Below, piece by piece: positions 11,358 through 22,340 of a DNA stretch of 40,536 nt. The stretch is from contig PKCZ01000034.1 of the NCBI GenBank assembly GCA_002862405.1, positions 1-40,536 of the forward strand, written 5' to 3'. The translations under genes and the position numbers were made by a program. Below the pieces are notes generated by a model. It was not told the origin of the DNA. It searched no databases and worked only from the letters and a program-made list of their open reading frames with translations. This DNA comes from Pseudomonadota bacterium (GTDB lineage: Bacteria; Pseudomonadota; Gammaproteobacteria; Pseudomonadales; Halieaceae). Every line of letters starts with the position of its first letter. Within the stretch, counting starts at the first letter, position 1.

Positions 11358-13970
11358 TCAAGCGACTTCTTCAATAAGCGTTGCCGCAATTTTTTGCCCG
11401 TCATCGGCCAGGGCCTGGAAACTCTGGATCTCGTTGAAATTCATGTATCGATAAATTTCGCCCGCCATAGAATCTAATTCATCCGCGTAGCTCATGTACT
11501 CCTCGGACGTAGGTAGGCGCCCAAGAATGGCTCCTACAGCAGCTAGCTCCGCCGATGTGAGGTAGACATTCGCGCCTTCACCCAGTCGGTTAGGAAAGTT
11601 TCTTGTCGAGGTTGATAAAACGGTCGATTTGGGCGCTACGCGAGCCTGGTTACCCATACACAACGAACATCCTGGCATTTCAGTTCGTGCACCTGCGCGT
11701 CCGAAAATGGCGTAATAACCTTCCTCCATGAGCTGATACTCGTCCATACGGGTAGGCGGACAGATCCACATGCGCGCTGCGACACCGCCTGTGTGTTGGT
11801 CAAGTAGTTTCCCGGTGGCTCTAAAATGACCGATGTTAGTCATGCAGCTACCGATAAAGACCTCGTCGACCTGATCGCCTGCTACCTGACTGAGCAAGCG
11901 TGCGTCATCAGGGTCATTGGGGGCACAAACGACGGGCTCAGTCACCTCGGCGAGGTCGATTTCGATGATGGCCGCGTATTCGGCATCTGCATCGGCCTCG
12001 AGTAAATCCGGTTTCTCCAGCCACTTCTCCATATTGCGAACGCGCCGCTCCAACGTACGTGGATCGCCATAACCCTCGGCGATCATTGAACGCAGAAGGA
12101 CAATATTTGATTTTAGATAGCTTCCAATCGTCGATTCAGACAGCTTGATGGTGCAACCAGCTGCTGAGCGCTCAGCAGACGCATCGGAGAGTTCAAAGGC
12201 TTGCTCTACGGTCAGCTCTTCAAGGCCCTCAATTTCGAGGATACGGCCCGAGAAGATGTTCTTCTTACCTTTTTTCTCGACAGTCAGCAGACCTTCTTGA
12301 ATGGCATAGTAGGGAATCGCATGTACCAAATCACGCAAGGTTATTCCTGGCTGCATCTCGCCCTTAAAGCGCACAAGCACAGACTCTGGCATATCGAGCG
12401 GCATAACCCCAGTTGCTGCGGCAAAGGCTACAAGGCCTGACCCGGCAGGGAATGAAATGCCCAGAGGGAATCGTGTGTGCGAGTCGCCGCCAGTGCCAAC
12501 CGTGTCAGGCAGCAGCATACGGTTCAACCAGCTGTGAATGATGCCGTCACCGGGACGAAGTGATACGCCGCCTCGGTTACGGATAAAGTCAGGCAAAGAA
12601 TGCTGTGTTTCGATGTCAACGGGCTTGGGGTAGGCCGCTGTGTGACAGAAAGACTGCATGGTGAGGTCCGCGGAGAAACCGAGACACGCAAGGTCCTGCA
12701 GTTCGTCCCGTGTCATAGGCCCCGTGGTGTCCTGAGAACCGACAGTCGTCATTTTGGGTTCGCAGTAGGTGCCGGGTCGAATTCCTTCAACTCCACAGGC
12801 GCGCCCCACCATTTTCTGTGCAAGGGTAAAGCCGGTATTCGTCTCCTCGGGCATATCGGGCTTTCTAAAGAGGGTGCTTTCGCCCAAGCCCAGCGCTTCC
12901 CGAGCCTTGGCGGTCAAGCCACGGCCAATAATGAGATTGATTCGGCCACCGGCACGAACCTCGTCCAGCAATACGTCCGAGCGCAGCTCGAACTCGGAGA
13001 TAACGTCACCAGCTTCGTTAAGAACCTTTCCGTCATAGACACGGATATCGATGATATCGCCCATGCCCATTTTTTCGACGGGCGCTTCGAATACGAGCGC
13101 GCCAGCATCTTCCATGGTGTTGTAGAAAATCGGCGCAATTTTTCCGCCAATGCACACACCACCCATTTGTTTATTAGGGACACCTGTTACAGGCTGGCCG
13201 AAATACCACAAGACGCTGTTAGCGGCTGACTTTCTGGACGAGCCTGTGCCTACGACGTCGCCTACAAACGCGACCGGTAAGCCAGTCGCCTTCACTGCTT
13301 CGATTTGGGCCATGGGACCGACTTTGCCCTGGTCCTCGGGCTCCAATCCGTCGCGTGTCATCTTGTACATGGCACGTGCGTGAAGTGGGATATCGGGTCG
13401 TGACCAGGCGTCGGGCGCCGGTGACAAGTCGTCTGTATTGGTCTCGCCCATGACTTTGAACACAGCCATTTTGAGTGACTCAGGTAACTCATCTCGCTTA
13501 GTAAACCACTCAGCGTCAGCCCAAGACTTCATGACTGACTGCGCGTTGGCATTGCCGTCCTTTGCCAGCGACGCCACGTCATAAAAAGAATCAAACATGA
13601 GCAATGTGTGCTTGAGTTCCGTCGCTGCTTGCTCGCCCAGCTCATTATCGCTTAGGAGTTTCACCAAAGTCTCGATGTTGTAACCGCCGTGCATGTCACC
13701 CAACAGGTCGACCGCCATCACTTTGTCAATCAAGGGACACTCAACATTACCGAGCGCAACATCCGACAAGAAGGCGGCTTTGACGTAAGCGGCTTCATCA
13801 ACACCCGGTGGAACACGGTTGGAAATTAGATCGACTAGGTAGTCCTCTTCACTGGCGGGTGGCGCTTTTAATAGTTCCACCACGTCAGCGACCTGCTGCG
13901 GTGATAATGGTTTTGGTGGGATGTTCATAGCCGCACGGTCGGCTACATGATCACGATAAGCTTCAAGCAC
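11358..13970 (-). CDS. acnB: Bifunctional aconitate hydratase 2 / 2-methylisocitrate dehydratase
   Basis: 870 aa; [35 protein letters not shown]..., [54 protein letters not shown]. Confidence 0.97.
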   Translation of the reverse strand: MLEAYRDHVADRAAMNIPPKPLSPQQVADVVELLKAPPASEEDYLVDLISNRVPPGVDEAAYVKAAFLSDVALGNVECPLIDKVMAVDLLGDMHGGYNIETLVKLLSDNELGEQAATELKHTLLMFDSFYDVASLAKDGNANAQSVMKSWADAEWFTKRDELPESLKMAVFKVMGETNTDDLSPAPDAWSRPDIPLHARAMYKMTRDGLEPEDQGKVGPMAQIEAVKATGLPVAFVGDVVGTGSSRKSAANSVLWYFGQPVTGVPNKQMGGVCIGGKIAPIFYNTMEDAGALVFEAPVEKMGMGDIIDIRVYDGKVLNEAGDVISEFELRSDVLLDEVRAGGRINLIIGRGLTAKAREALGLGESTLFRKPDMPEETNTGFTLAQKMVGRACGVEGIRPGTYCEPKMTTVGSQDTTGPMTRDELQDLACLGFSADLTMQSFCHTAAYPKPVDIETQHSLPDFIRNRGGVSLRPGDGIIHSWLNRMLLPDTVGTGGDSHTRFPLGISFPAGSGLVAFAAATGVMPLDMPESVLVRFKGEMQPGITLRDLVHAIPYYAIQEGLLTVEKKGKKNIFSGRILEIEGLEELTVEQAFELSDASAERSAAGCTIKLSESTIGSYLKSNIVLLRSMIAEGYGDPRTLERRVRNMEKWLEKPDLLEADADAEYAAIIEIDLAEVTEPVVCAPNDPDDARLLSQVAGDQVDEVFIGSCMTNIGHFRATGKLLDQHTGGVAARMWICPPTRMDEYQLMEEGYYAIFGRAGARTEMPGCSLCMGNQARVAPKSTVLSTSTRNFPNRLGEGANVYLTSAELAAVGAILGRLPTSEEYMSYADELDSMAGEIYRYMNFNEIQSFQALADDGQKIAATLIEEVA

Positions 13971-14124
13971 TGAATTTTCCTCTTCCCCAGAATTTGTGAG
14001 GGCGCTCGCTTTTAAAGGGCGCCTTGCTCTACGGCGCGCAAATTATAGCTTGTGCCCAGGTCTGTCGACAGCGATTCGATCAATTCTGTGCATTCATGCG
14101 ATGTTTATCCTAGACTTTCGCGTC

Positions 14125-14619
14125 ATGTCGACGGGTAACCCACCACAAACGAACCTAAAGCCAATCAAGACGCCATGTATTGGCGTCTGCTCAACAGGCA
14201 TTGGTGATAGCGTGTGTCGTGGTTGCAAGCGGTTTAGTCACGAGGTCATTCACTGGAACGGCTACACTCAGGACGAGAAACGATTCGTTGATCAACGACT
14301 GTCGAAATTTTTGTCGCAGGCCTGCGCCCACAAATGCACGGTCATCGATCGTGAATTGCTGAAATGGCAGCTTGATACGCAGCTGGTGAGATATAACGAT
14401 GAGCATGACGAGTACTGTTGGTTGTTTCAGCTGCTTAAGGCGGGTGCGAGTCAGATAAGTGATCCAAGTAAATACGGGTTCCGAGTTCATCCATCGTGGG
14501 CAGACCTTAGTCTCATTGAGCTCCGTGATAAGATCGATGAGGATTTTTGGGTGTTATCGACAGCCCATTACGATCGTTATCTAGCCACACCCGATCTTTT
14601 CGAAGAAGTACAGCGCTAA
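14125..14619 (+). CDS. DUF1289 domain-containing protein with a C-terminal extension of about 110 aa
   Basis: IKTPCIGVCSTGIGDSVCRGCKRFSHEVIHWNGYTQDEKRFVDQRL is the DUF1289 Cys-rich motif; internal ATG at 14125 preferred over the track start at 13996. Confidence 0.8.
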   Translation: MSTGNPPQTNLKPIKTPCIGVCSTGIGDSVCRGCKRFSHEVIHWNGYTQDEKRFVDQRLSKFLSQACAHKCTVIDRELLKWQLDTQLVRYNDEHDEYCWLFQLLKAGASQISDPSKYGFRVHPSWADLSLIELRDKIDEDFWVLSTAHYDRYLATPDLFEEVQR

Positions 14620-14622
14620 GTC

Positions 14623-15240
14623 ATGCCGTCCACCGTAGATTTGACGCCCGTGTTTGATTTTCTGCCATGCCGAACGCCCGATGCCTGGTTAACAGCGGCG
14701 GTAACGTCGTTGCCCGTATTGATGGTTGACCATGCGAACTGCGAGAAGAAGGCGGCGGCAACCGCAATGTCGCTTATGCATCGTTATACGGACAACACTC
14801 CGCTTCTAAACAAAATGTCGCGACTGGCTCGGGAAGAGCTTCGACATTTTGAGCAAGTGCTGAAATTGATGACACAGCGAGGTATTGCTTACGAGTCGGT
14901 AACAGCCTCTCGGTATGCGCAAACTCTCCGGGAAAAGGTTCGTAAAAAAGACCCACATAAATTAGTGGATACGCTTATCGTCGGGGCACTTATCGAGGCC
15001 CGCTCCTGTGAGCGTTTTGCGGCATTAGCACCACACGTCGATGAGACGCTGCGAGACTTCTATACATCGCTGCTGAAAAGTGAGTCTCGCCATTTCGCCG
15101 ATTACATCAGCCTGGCGAAAAATCTAGAGGATGCAAGCGCTGCGGAGGAACGTCTTGCCTTATTTCGCTCGGTAGAAAAGGAGCTCATTGAAAGTCAGGA
15201 TACCGAGATACGCTTTCACAGCGGCGTGCCGATAGTCTGA
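14623..15240 (+). CDS. miaE: tRNA-(ms[2]io[6]A)-hydroxylase
   Basis: VDHANCEKKAAATAMSLMHRYTDNTPLLNKMSRLAREELRHFEQVL, typical MiaE diiron helices. Confidence 0.92.
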   Translation: MPSTVDLTPVFDFLPCRTPDAWLTAAVTSLPVLMVDHANCEKKAAATAMSLMHRYTDNTPLLNKMSRLAREELRHFEQVLKLMTQRGIAYESVTASRYAQTLREKVRKKDPHKLVDTLIVGALIEARSCERFAALAPHVDETLRDFYTSLLKSESRHFADYISLAKNLEDASAAEERLALFRSVEKELIESQDTEIRFHSGVPIV

Positions 15241-15250
15241 AACAAAGTAG

Positions 15251-15961
15251 TTAAAGCGAGAATTCGCATAGCTCCAGCGATGTTCCTTGTTCTCGCAAAC
15301 ACCAGCCGATCTTATTCCAGTCGCCCAACACGATTCGCTCGGCGTTTTGCAGTGGGTGTCGGCATGGTCTGTGAGTGTGGCCGTGAATCAATCGTGTGAC
15401 ACCGTGCTCCGCCATCACGGAGCGAACGGTATCATCGTTAACATCCATGATGTCCTCAGCCTTGTTACTCGCCGCTTCTTTACTCATAGCGCGGAGTTGC
15501 TTTGCTAGTGCTCTTCGTTCATCAAGTGACTTGCTTAACATTTCCGCCTGCCACTGGGGGTTGTGAGCGATGGCGCGGAACGCCAGATAATCGACGTCAT
15601 CGGAGCAAAGTAGGTCACCGTGCATGAGCAGGGTGGATTCACCAGCAACCTCTATACACACAGAGTCACCGAGTAGCGTCGCCCCGAATTGATCCAAATA
15701 GTTCTCACCTACAAGGAAGTCCCGGTTACCGCGGGTAAAGTAGATTTGAGTGCCACTGTCCGCGATCCGTTTCATGGTGTCGGCAAACCGCTGCGCCAGC
15801 GGACTGTTATCGTCATCCCCAATCCACGCTTCGAAGATGTCGCCCAATAAAAAAAGGCGATCGATACCGCCTTCTTGTTTTAGGAACTTTGTCAGCCCTT
15901 GTTCGATGTGCGGCGTATCCTCGCTTAAATGAAGATCGCTGATGAACAGGGATTGCGTCAT
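15251..15961 (-). CDS. lpxH: UDP-2,3-diacylglucosamine diphosphatase
   Basis: FISDLHLSEDTPHI, LGDIFEAWIGDD, TRGNRDFLVG, LMHGDLLCSDDVDY, IHGHTHRP metallophosphoesterase signatures. Confidence 0.95.
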   Translation of the reverse strand: MTQSLFISDLHLSEDTPHIEQGLTKFLKQEGGIDRLFLLGDIFEAWIGDDDNSPLAQRFADTMKRIADSGTQIYFTRGNRDFLVGENYLDQFGATLLGDSVCIEVAGESTLLMHGDLLCSDDVDYLAFRAIAHNPQWQAEMLSKSLDERRALAKQLRAMSKEAASNKAEDIMDVNDDTVRSVMAEHGVTRLIHGHTHRPCRHPLQNAERIVLGDWNKIGWCLREQGTSLELCEFSL

Positions 15962-15963
15962 GG

Positions 15964-16506
15964 TTAGTCGGAGAGCACCGTCACAGATTCAATAACGATA
16001 GGGTCAGTAGGGACGTCCTGGTGACCGGCCTGACTGCCCGTGGGGACAACGCGGATCTTGTCGAGAACGTCTTCGCCCTCAACCACGCGACCGAACACGG
16101 CATAGCCCCAGCCCTGCGTGTTCTCTCCCGAGAAGTTCAGGAAGTCATTGTCCGAGACATTGATAAAAAACTGCGCCGTCGCAGAGTGTGGGTCCATTGT
16201 ACGCGCCATGGCGATGGTGCCGCGGTCGTTCTTCAAGCCGTTATTAGCTTCATTTTCAATCGGCTCATTAGTGCCTTTCTGACACATGTCGGTATCAAAA
16301 CCGCCGCCCTGCACCATAAAATTGTTGATCACGCGATGGAAGATGGTTCCGTCGTAGTGCCCGCTTTGAGCATACTCTACAAAATTAGTAACGGTGGCTG
16401 GCGCCTTATCGGCATCCAGCTCCAACATCAGATCTCCGAGAAGCGTCTTCATTAATACGCGAGTCATCGCCATGGTTGATACTGCCTTTTTAAGGAAAGG
16501 GCGCAT
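15964..16506 (-). CDS. ppiB: Peptidyl-prolyl cis-trans isomerase (cyclophilin type)
   Basis: [64 protein letters not shown]; true start may be an internal Met. Confidence 0.93.
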   Translation of the reverse strand: MRPFLKKAVSTMAMTRVLMKTLLGDLMLELDADKAPATVTNFVEYAQSGHYDGTIFHRVINNFMVQGGGFDTDMCQKGTNEPIENEANNGLKNDRGTIAMARTMDPHSATAQFFINVSDNDFLNFSGENTQGWGYAVFGRVVEGEDVLDKIRVVPTGSQAGHQDVPTDPIVIESVTVLSD

Positions 16507-16622
16507 GATACAAGGTCAGCCTTGTGCATTCGAGTAAATTACTACCAGCCTGTCACCATTGTTGGAAACTGACGTGACCGGTTTCGCTTGGTAAACTCGC
16601 GCCCACACATCAAGGGCGTCGC

Positions 16623-18275
16623 ATGGACACAGAACCTCGCAGTAACTTTCTACGGACTCAAATTCAGAGCGATCTGGACGCTGGGGTTGTGGATCGAGTA
16701 GTCACTCGGTTTCCGCCCGAGCCAAATGGTTTTTTACATATCGGCCACGCAAAGTCGATCACGGTTAATTTTGGACTCGCCCAGCAATACGGTGGTGTCT
16801 GTAACCTGCGCTTTGATGACACCAACCCTGAAAAGGAGAGCCAAGTCTTCATCGATGCCATTCAGGCGGATGTGAGATGGCTGGGTTACGAGTGGGACGG
16901 TGAAGTTCGTTACGCGTCAAGTTATTTCCAACAGTTTTATGAGTGGGCACTCCATCTAATCGATGAAGGCAAGGCTTACGTGTGTGACTTAAGCGCTGAC
17001 GAGGCTCGTGATTACCGAGGTACATTGACCTTACCTGGTAAAAACAGCCCGTATAGGGATCGGTCAATCGACGAGAATCATGCCCTGTTCGCTGCAATGA
17101 AAGCAGGGGAATTTGAGGATGGATCTCGGGTGCTGCGCGCCAAGATTGATATGGCGTCTCCAAACATCAACTTGCGAGACCCAACGCTTTACCGTATCCG
17201 CCGAGTAGCACACCATCAAACGGGCGATGAGTGGGTTATCTACCCCACCTATGACTATGCGCATGGACAGGAAGATGCAATTGAAGGTATTTCGCATTCG
17301 ATTTGCACCCTAGAGTTTGAGGATCATAAACCGTTGTATGACTGGTTTATTGATAATCTGCCGGTACCTTCCAGGCCGCGACAATATGAATTTGCCCGCT
17401 TGAACGTCAACTACACGGTCACCAGTAAGCGGAAGTTGAAGCTTCTTGTCGATTCCGGCGTTGTTAGTGGCTGGGACGACCCGCGTATGCCAACCATTGC
17501 TGGGATGCGTCGGCGCGGTTACACACCCGCTGCGTTGCGTCACTTTTGCGAGGAGGTGGGCACATCGCGTTCTGACGGTGTGGTCGACGTCGCCATGCTC
17601 GAGAGTGCTGTCCGCAATGATCTCAATGTGACAGTGCCGCGTGCCATGGCGGTATTGAATCCACTCAAGCTGCAAATCACTAATCTGGAAGCGCCTGAGG
17701 TGTTACACGTGGCAAATCACCCGGCGAATGACAATCAGGGTAAGCGCGAGGTTCAGTTTGGACCTGAGATCTGGATTGACAAGGATGACTTCCGGCAAGA
17801 GGCCAATAAGAAGTTCAAGCGACTGGTTTTGGGTAAACGTGTCCGTTTGCGGGGGGGTTATGTGATCGAAGCAGAGCGATGCGACGTCAACGCTGACGGT
17901 GAGGTAACCGCGGTGTACGCGTCGATAGTGCCTCAGACCTTGGGTGAAGATCCGGACGACAGTGTGAAGGCTAAGGGCGTCATCCATTGGGTCGATGCAG
18001 CGACCGGTATTTCGGCAGAAATTAGAAGCTACGATCGTCTGTTCACTGTGGAAAACCCATCAAAAGCAGACAACATGGATGATGTAGTCAATCCGATGTC
18101 CCTTGTTGTCGGCCAGGCGATTGTCGAAGCATCTCTCGCCTCGGCAGACCCCGAAGATCGATTCCAATTTGAACGCGAAGGCTACTTTGTGGCCGATCGT
18201 TTTGACCACACGAGCGACAAGCTGGTGTTCAATAAAGTGATTGGGCTGCGTGATACATGGGCTGGTAATGACTGA
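16623..18275 (+). CDS. glnS: Glutamine--tRNA ligase
   Basis: [18 protein letters not shown] (HIGH), [43 protein letters not shown]. Confidence 0.97.
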   Translation: MDTEPRSNFLRTQIQSDLDAGVVDRVVTRFPPEPNGFLHIGHAKSITVNFGLAQQYGGVCNLRFDDTNPEKESQVFIDAIQADVRWLGYEWDGEVRYASSYFQQFYEWALHLIDEGKAYVCDLSADEARDYRGTLTLPGKNSPYRDRSIDENHALFAAMKAGEFEDGSRVLRAKIDMASPNINLRDPTLYRIRRVAHHQTGDEWVIYPTYDYAHGQEDAIEGISHSICTLEFEDHKPLYDWFIDNLPVPSRPRQYEFARLNVNYTVTSKRKLKLLVDSGVVSGWDDPRMPTIAGMRRRGYTPAALRHFCEEVGTSRSDGVVDVAMLESAVRNDLNVTVPRAMAVLNPLKLQITNLEAPEVLHVANHPANDNQGKREVQFGPEIWIDKDDFRQEANKKFKRLVLGKRVRLRGGYVIEAERCDVNADGEVTAVYASIVPQTLGEDPDDSVKAKGVIHWVDAATGISAEIRSYDRLFTVENPSKADNMDDVVNPMSLVVGQAIVEASLASADPEDRFQFEREGYFVADRFDHTSDKLVFNKVIGLRDTWAGND

Positions 18276-19641
18276 ACTGCTTCTCACTAACAGTGCAGGC
18301 GGAGGTAAATCCGTCTTCAAGCCCATGGATCCCGAGCATATCCGGATGTACGTTTGCGGACCCACCGTTTACAACCTCGTTCACATTGGAAACGCGCGTC
18401 CGGTCGTGGTCTTCGATACCTTATTTCGGGTGCTGCAAGCGCTGTATCCCAAGGTAACTTACGCTCGTAATATCACGGACATAGACGACAAGATTATTGT
18501 TGCAGCGCGCGAGCGTGACACCGATATCATGACACTCACTCAGGAATTTACTGATAAGTTTCGCCAAGACATGGCAGCTCTGAATAACCTCGATCCTTCA
18601 ATCGAGCCGCAGGCGACAGCGCATGTCGAGGCGATGTTGGATCTTACCGCTCGGCTCATCGAACGCGGACACGCTTACGTCTCTGAGGGGCACGTGCTCT
18701 TTGACGTAACATCGATGGAGGATTACGGCGAATTGAGTGGTCGTAACCTCGAGGACATGCTGGCAGGTGCGCGCGTGGAGGTGTCTTCTTACAAGCGGCA
18801 TCCCGGTGACTTTGTGTTATGGAAACCGTCCAGAGACGATGATCCTGGCTGGGATAGCGACTATGGTCGCGGACGGCCAGGATGGCACCTCGAGTGCTCG
18901 GCCATGATCCACCAGCACCTCGGGGACAACATTGATATCCACGGTGGTGGCAGGGATCTGATCTTTCCGCATCATGAAAATGAGCGAGCACAGAGCTGCT
19001 GTGGTTACGGCGGGAGCTTTGTCGGGACCTGGATGCACAATGCCTACGTCGATATGGACGGTGAAAAGATGTCTAAGTCGCTGGGCAACGTGAGAACCGT
19101 TCGTGAATTACTCGAGCAGTACTCGGGTGAAACCCTTCGGTTCGCGCTTCTGTCGGCGCATTATCGCTCGCCACTCAATTTTTCAAAGGAGCTTCTGGAT
19201 AACGCACAAGCCACCTTAGATGGCTTTTATCTCGCTTTGCGCAATGCGGGTGACACCGCAGCAGAGGCCTCAGACGCACATCTTTCGCCGGTTTTTAGTG
19301 CGCTTCTTGATGATTTGAATACGCCTGAGGCCATTGCCGAGCTTCACCAGCTGGCAAAAGCGCTCAACAAGGCGTCAGAGAATGAAAAAGCCGCGGCAAA
19401 GGCGGCTTTACTGGCTGGTGGCGCCGTATTGGGAATTTTGTCCGAGGATCCTGTCGCATGGTTGTCAAAATCAGATCCCGATGGCTTAACTGCGGAGGTC
19501 ATCGATCAAATGCTCATCGACCGTGCCGAGGCAAAAGCCAATAGAAATTTTTCGCGAGCTGACGCCATTCGGGACGAGCTCAATGGGGCGGGTATTATCA
19601 TCGAGGATAACGCGTCAGGTGCTACCTGGCGGCGTGGGTAA
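18268..19641 (+). CDS. cysS: Cysteine--tRNA ligase (8-nt overlap with glnS)
   Basis: [57 protein letters not shown]. Confidence 0.97.
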   Translation: MTELLLTNSAGGGKSVFKPMDPEHIRMYVCGPTVYNLVHIGNARPVVVFDTLFRVLQALYPKVTYARNITDIDDKIIVAARERDTDIMTLTQEFTDKFRQDMAALNNLDPSIEPQATAHVEAMLDLTARLIERGHAYVSEGHVLFDVTSMEDYGELSGRNLEDMLAGARVEVSSYKRHPGDFVLWKPSRDDDPGWDSDYGRGRPGWHLECSAMIHQHLGDNIDIHGGGRDLIFPHHENERAQSCCGYGGSFVGTWMHNAYVDMDGEKMSKSLGNVRTVRELLEQYSGETLRFALLSAHYRSPLNFSKELLDNAQATLDGFYLALRNAGDTAAEASDAHLSPVFSALLDDLNTPEAIAELHQLAKALNKASENEKAAAKAALLAGGAVLGILSEDPVAWLSKSDPDGLTAEVIDQMLIDRAEAKANRNFSRADAIRDELNGAGIIIEDNASGATWRRG

Positions 19642-19653
19642 GTTCGAATTCAA

Positions 19654-20682
19654 TTACGAGTGCGGCACCTGTTTGAGGAATGCCAGTAGGGCTTCATTCA
19701 CTGCTTCAGGTGCCTCTTCTGCGGTCCAGTGACCGACATTTGGTAGCTCTAGGGCCATCTGCAGATTGTCATAGTTCTTTCGCACGTGATCGATAAACGA
19801 GGTGCTCAGCGGAACGAAGTTACTGACAGGATCTAATTCACCAGTGATGAAAAATGCCGGTTGTTGGATTGTGGCACCATCCAAATGAGCAAGTTCGCGC
19901 CAATCTAAATTTTGGGCTCGATAGCGGTTGAAGGGGCCTCGTTTCCCACTCAGCTCAAACTGCGATGCCAGATAGTCCAAGTCGTCTTGCGAGAACCAAT
20001 CTGGGAAGCTGTCGAAGCGTGTCATGCCGTCCAGCAACTGGGCGTTTGGTGGCTTTATACCTACGAATCCGCCTTCCTCATTTGCGCGTTGATGATTCAT
20101 GCCTCGAGCATCAATGGCGGTGTATACCAGGAACAAAGATTCGGCTACGTCAGCTTCAAACTCTGCCTCGGCAATCCCCTCATTAAGGAAATACAGCTGG
20201 TAAAAAAAGCGATCCTTGTAAAGTTCGCGCCATAAATCGAGTGTAGGCAGCGGCGGTCGCGTCAAATGGGGAACAGAGAGCGAACCCGTAGCATAGACGC
20301 GATCCGGATAGAGAAGGGCTGTGGTCAATGCAATGGGCCCACCCCAGTCATGCCCGATTGTGATGAAACGGTCAAACTCTAAAGCATCGCTAATGCCCAC
20401 GACATCGGCGGCGAGCTCCTTCAGGGTGTAGGCCTCTATTGCATGGGGTTTATCTGATTCACCATAACCCCGCACATCGTAAGCCACTGCGGTATAACCG
20501 GCGTTTGCAAGAGCCGGGATTTGATGACGCCAGCTATACCAGCTCTCGGGCCAACCATGGCATAGAATAATCAGGGGACCACTACCTTGCATTGCAAGTC
20601 GCAAACTAATTCCGTTTGCGGTGACGGTCCGAAACCTAATGTCCGAGAGCAAGTTGATCTCCTCTGGTTGTCCTGTCCTCAC
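19654..20682 (-). CDS. Alpha/beta-fold hydrolase (epoxide hydrolase-like)
   Basis: [40 protein letters not shown] and [11 protein letters not shown] nucleophile elbow with Asp. Confidence 0.9.
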   Translation of the reverse strand: MRTGQPEEINLLSDIRFRTVTANGISLRLAMQGSGPLIILCHGWPESWYSWRHQIPALANAGYTAVAYDVRGYGESDKPHAIEAYTLKELAADVVGISDALEFDRFITIGHDWGGPIALTTALLYPDRVYATGSLSVPHLTRPPLPTLDLWRELYKDRFFYQLYFLNEGIAEAEFEADVAESLFLVYTAIDARGMNHQRANEEGGFVGIKPPNAQLLDGMTRFDSFPDWFSQDDLDYLASQFELSGKRGPFNRYRAQNLDWRELAHLDGATIQQPAFFITGELDPVSNFVPLSTSFIDHVRKNYDNLQMALELPNVGHWTAEEAPEAVNEALLAFLKQVPHS

Positions 20683-21524
20683 CGGAGTGCTTTTTCTCCG
20701 GATACAACCGTTTGCATAATCAGGGTATTGATCGTCATCGGACCAACACCACCTGGAACGGGTGTGTAAGCCGAGACCCGATCAACCAACGGCCCGAGTT
20801 CAATGTCGCCGACCCCACCCGGGTGATAGCCCGCATCCACAACAACTGCACCGTCTTTTATCCAGTCGGCGCGAATAAACTCGGGTCGCCCGACAGCACC
20901 AACAATCACATCGGCTTGTTGAATGTGCGATTCGAGGTTTTGCGTTCTGGAGTGGCAGATGGTAACGGTTGCGTTCGCCTGGAGCATCATCATGGCCATA
21001 GGCTTGCCGAGAATGGGACTTCTTCCAACAACAACAGCGTGCTTACCTGAGAGTTCAATCTCATAGTGTTCCAGAAGACGCATGATGCCTTGTGGCGTTG
21101 CACACCCGTAAGCTGCTTCACCCATACTCATTCGACCAAAGCCCAAGCAGGTCACGCCGTCGACGTCTTTCGCAAGCGCTATCATATCGAAGGCAGCTCG
21201 CTCATCGATGTGAGCGGGGACGGGGTGCTGAAGTAAAATACCATGAACATCCGGATTCGCGTTGAGTTGCTCGATTTCCCTTAGCAAGTCATTGGTCTTG
21301 ATAGAGGCGGGGAGTTCGATGGCTAATGACTCCATGCCGATGCGTCTGCATGCATTTGCCTTCATTTTGACGTAGGTAGCGGAAGCAGGGTCATCGCCCA
21401 CCAAAATGGTGGCGAGTACAGGGGTTCTATCGCCTGTATTTGCTTTAAGCGATTCGAGACGCTCCGCGAGATTAGCCTCGGTCAGCTGCGCTACGTGTTT
21501 TCCATCGAGAAGCGTGGCCGGCAT
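20679..21524 (-). CDS. folD: Methylenetetrahydrofolate dehydrogenase / methenyltetrahydrofolate cyclohydrolase
   Basis: [79 protein letters not shown]. Confidence 0.97.
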   Translation of the reverse strand: MPATLLDGKHVAQLTEANLAERLESLKANTGDRTPVLATILVGDDPASATYVKMKANACRRIGMESLAIELPASIKTNDLLREIEQLNANPDVHGILLQHPVPAHIDERAAFDMIALAKDVDGVTCLGFGRMSMGEAAYGCATPQGIMRLLEHYEIELSGKHAVVVGRSPILGKPMAMMMLQANATVTICHSRTQNLESHIQQADVIVGAVGRPEFIRADWIKDGAVVVDAGYHPGGVGDIELGPLVDRVSAYTPVPGGVGPMTINTLIMQTVVSGEKALR

Positions 21525-21594
21525 AAAAAATCCCCCCCATTTTTTGGCGCAATTGTTTCAGAATTCAAATATCGGGGAAAGGCGATTTCTGCAA

Positions 21595-21624
21595 TTGACC
21601 CAGCGACCGCAAACCTTGTAGACT
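21595..21624 (+). promoter_or_regulatory. Candidate sigma-70 promoter for tRNA-Pro/tRNA-His with a GC-rich discriminator
   Basis: TTGACC, 18-bp spacer, TAGACT followed by CGCCGCCCGCGAG, about 36 nt upstream of tRNA-Pro. Confidence 0.5.
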
Positions 21625-21660
21625 CGCCGCCCGCGAGATGTTGAACATCGCGCCTTTTTT

Positions 21661-21737
21661 CGGGGTGTAGCGCAGTCTGGTAGCGCGCCTGCTTTGGGAG
21701 CAGGATGTCGGGGGTTCGAATCCCTCCTCCCCGACCA
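21661..21737 (+). tRNA. tRNA-Pro(TGG), encoded CCA
   Basis: CGGGGTGTAGCGCAGTCTGGTAGCGCGCCTGCTTTGGGAGCAGGATGTCGGGGGTTCGAATCCCTCCTCCCCGACCA folds as a cloverleaf; loop TTTGGGA gives anticodon TGG. Confidence 0.97.
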
Positions 21738-21790
21738 CTTTTTCGGCCATATAGCCACGGCCGAAGGTCTTGGGTTATCACCCAGTCAGT

Positions 21791-21867
21791 GGTGGCTGTA
21801 GCTCACCAGGTAGAGCACCGGATTGTGGCTCCGGAGGTAGTGGGTTCGAGACCCATCAGCCACCCCA
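21791..21867 (+). tRNA. tRNA-His(GTG), encoded G-1 and CCA
   Basis: GGTGGCTGTAGCTCACCAGGTAGAGCACCGGATTGTGGCTCCGGAGGTAGTGGGTTCGAGACCCATCAGCCACCCCA; anticodon GTG. Confidence 0.97.
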
Positions 21868-21884
21868 TCTTTCGTCGATGATGA

Positions 21885-22340
21885 TCAGGCCGCTACGGTC
21901 GGAATAAGGTCATTTTGTGCCCCCCTGATCAAGTCTTCCGCACGTTCCAGAGCCACCTGCGCCGGAGAGATTTTCCGCGACTGCGCCTCCGTCAGAACCT
22001 AATTGAGTCCATCATCGATCGCTGCTACCCCAGCGTCGATATTTTCCTGTGTGTGGCCATGTCTTCGATGATAGACGTCAATGACACCACCCGCGTTAAC
22101 CAATTAATCAGGACAATACAAAATTCCCGCATTGGCCAGTCGCATGTCATCTTCCTGGGTCAACAGCTGATTGTTGGCTGCACCTGCGATGACGGACGTA
22201 TTAAGATTTGGAATAGACCATTCATTGAGCACTCCGCCAAGTGCACATGGAGCAAAAACGTCGCAGTTGCCAATGAGTAACTGGTCAAAACGCCACTGAG
22301 CTACCCATCGCAACACAGCTTTAGTGGCGCCGGCATCACC
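21885..22340 (-). pseudogene. Leu/Phe/Val/Glu dehydrogenase family, 5'-truncated, two in-frame stops
   Basis: Reverse-strand translation: DAGATKAVLRWVAQWRFDQLLIGNCDVFAPCALGGVLNEWSIPNLNTSVIAGAANNQLLTQEDDMRLANAGILYCPD*LVNAGGVIDVYHRRHGHTQENIDAGVAAIDDGLN*VLTEAQSRKISPAQVALERAEDLIRGAQNDLIPTVAA*. In-frame TAA at 22104-22106, TAG at 21999-22001, terminal stop at 21885-21887. Confidence 0.9.

Noticed and set aside
12600-13229. 209-aa ORF on the plus strand
   Set aside because: Antisense shadow of acnB, with no recognisable motif.
21742-21765. TTCGGCC...GGCCGAA hairpin between tRNA-Pro and tRNA-His as a terminator
   Set aside because: Perfect 7-bp stem but no T-run follows and tRNA-His lies just downstream; more likely a processing feature or chance.
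21558-21781. Minus-strand ORFs (e.g. MAEKVVGEEGFEPPTSCSQSRRATRLRYTPKKG)
   Set aside because: Antisense translation of tRNA-Pro; the 'GFEPPTSCSQSRRATRLRYTP' string is a familiar spurious product from tRNA genes, not a protein.
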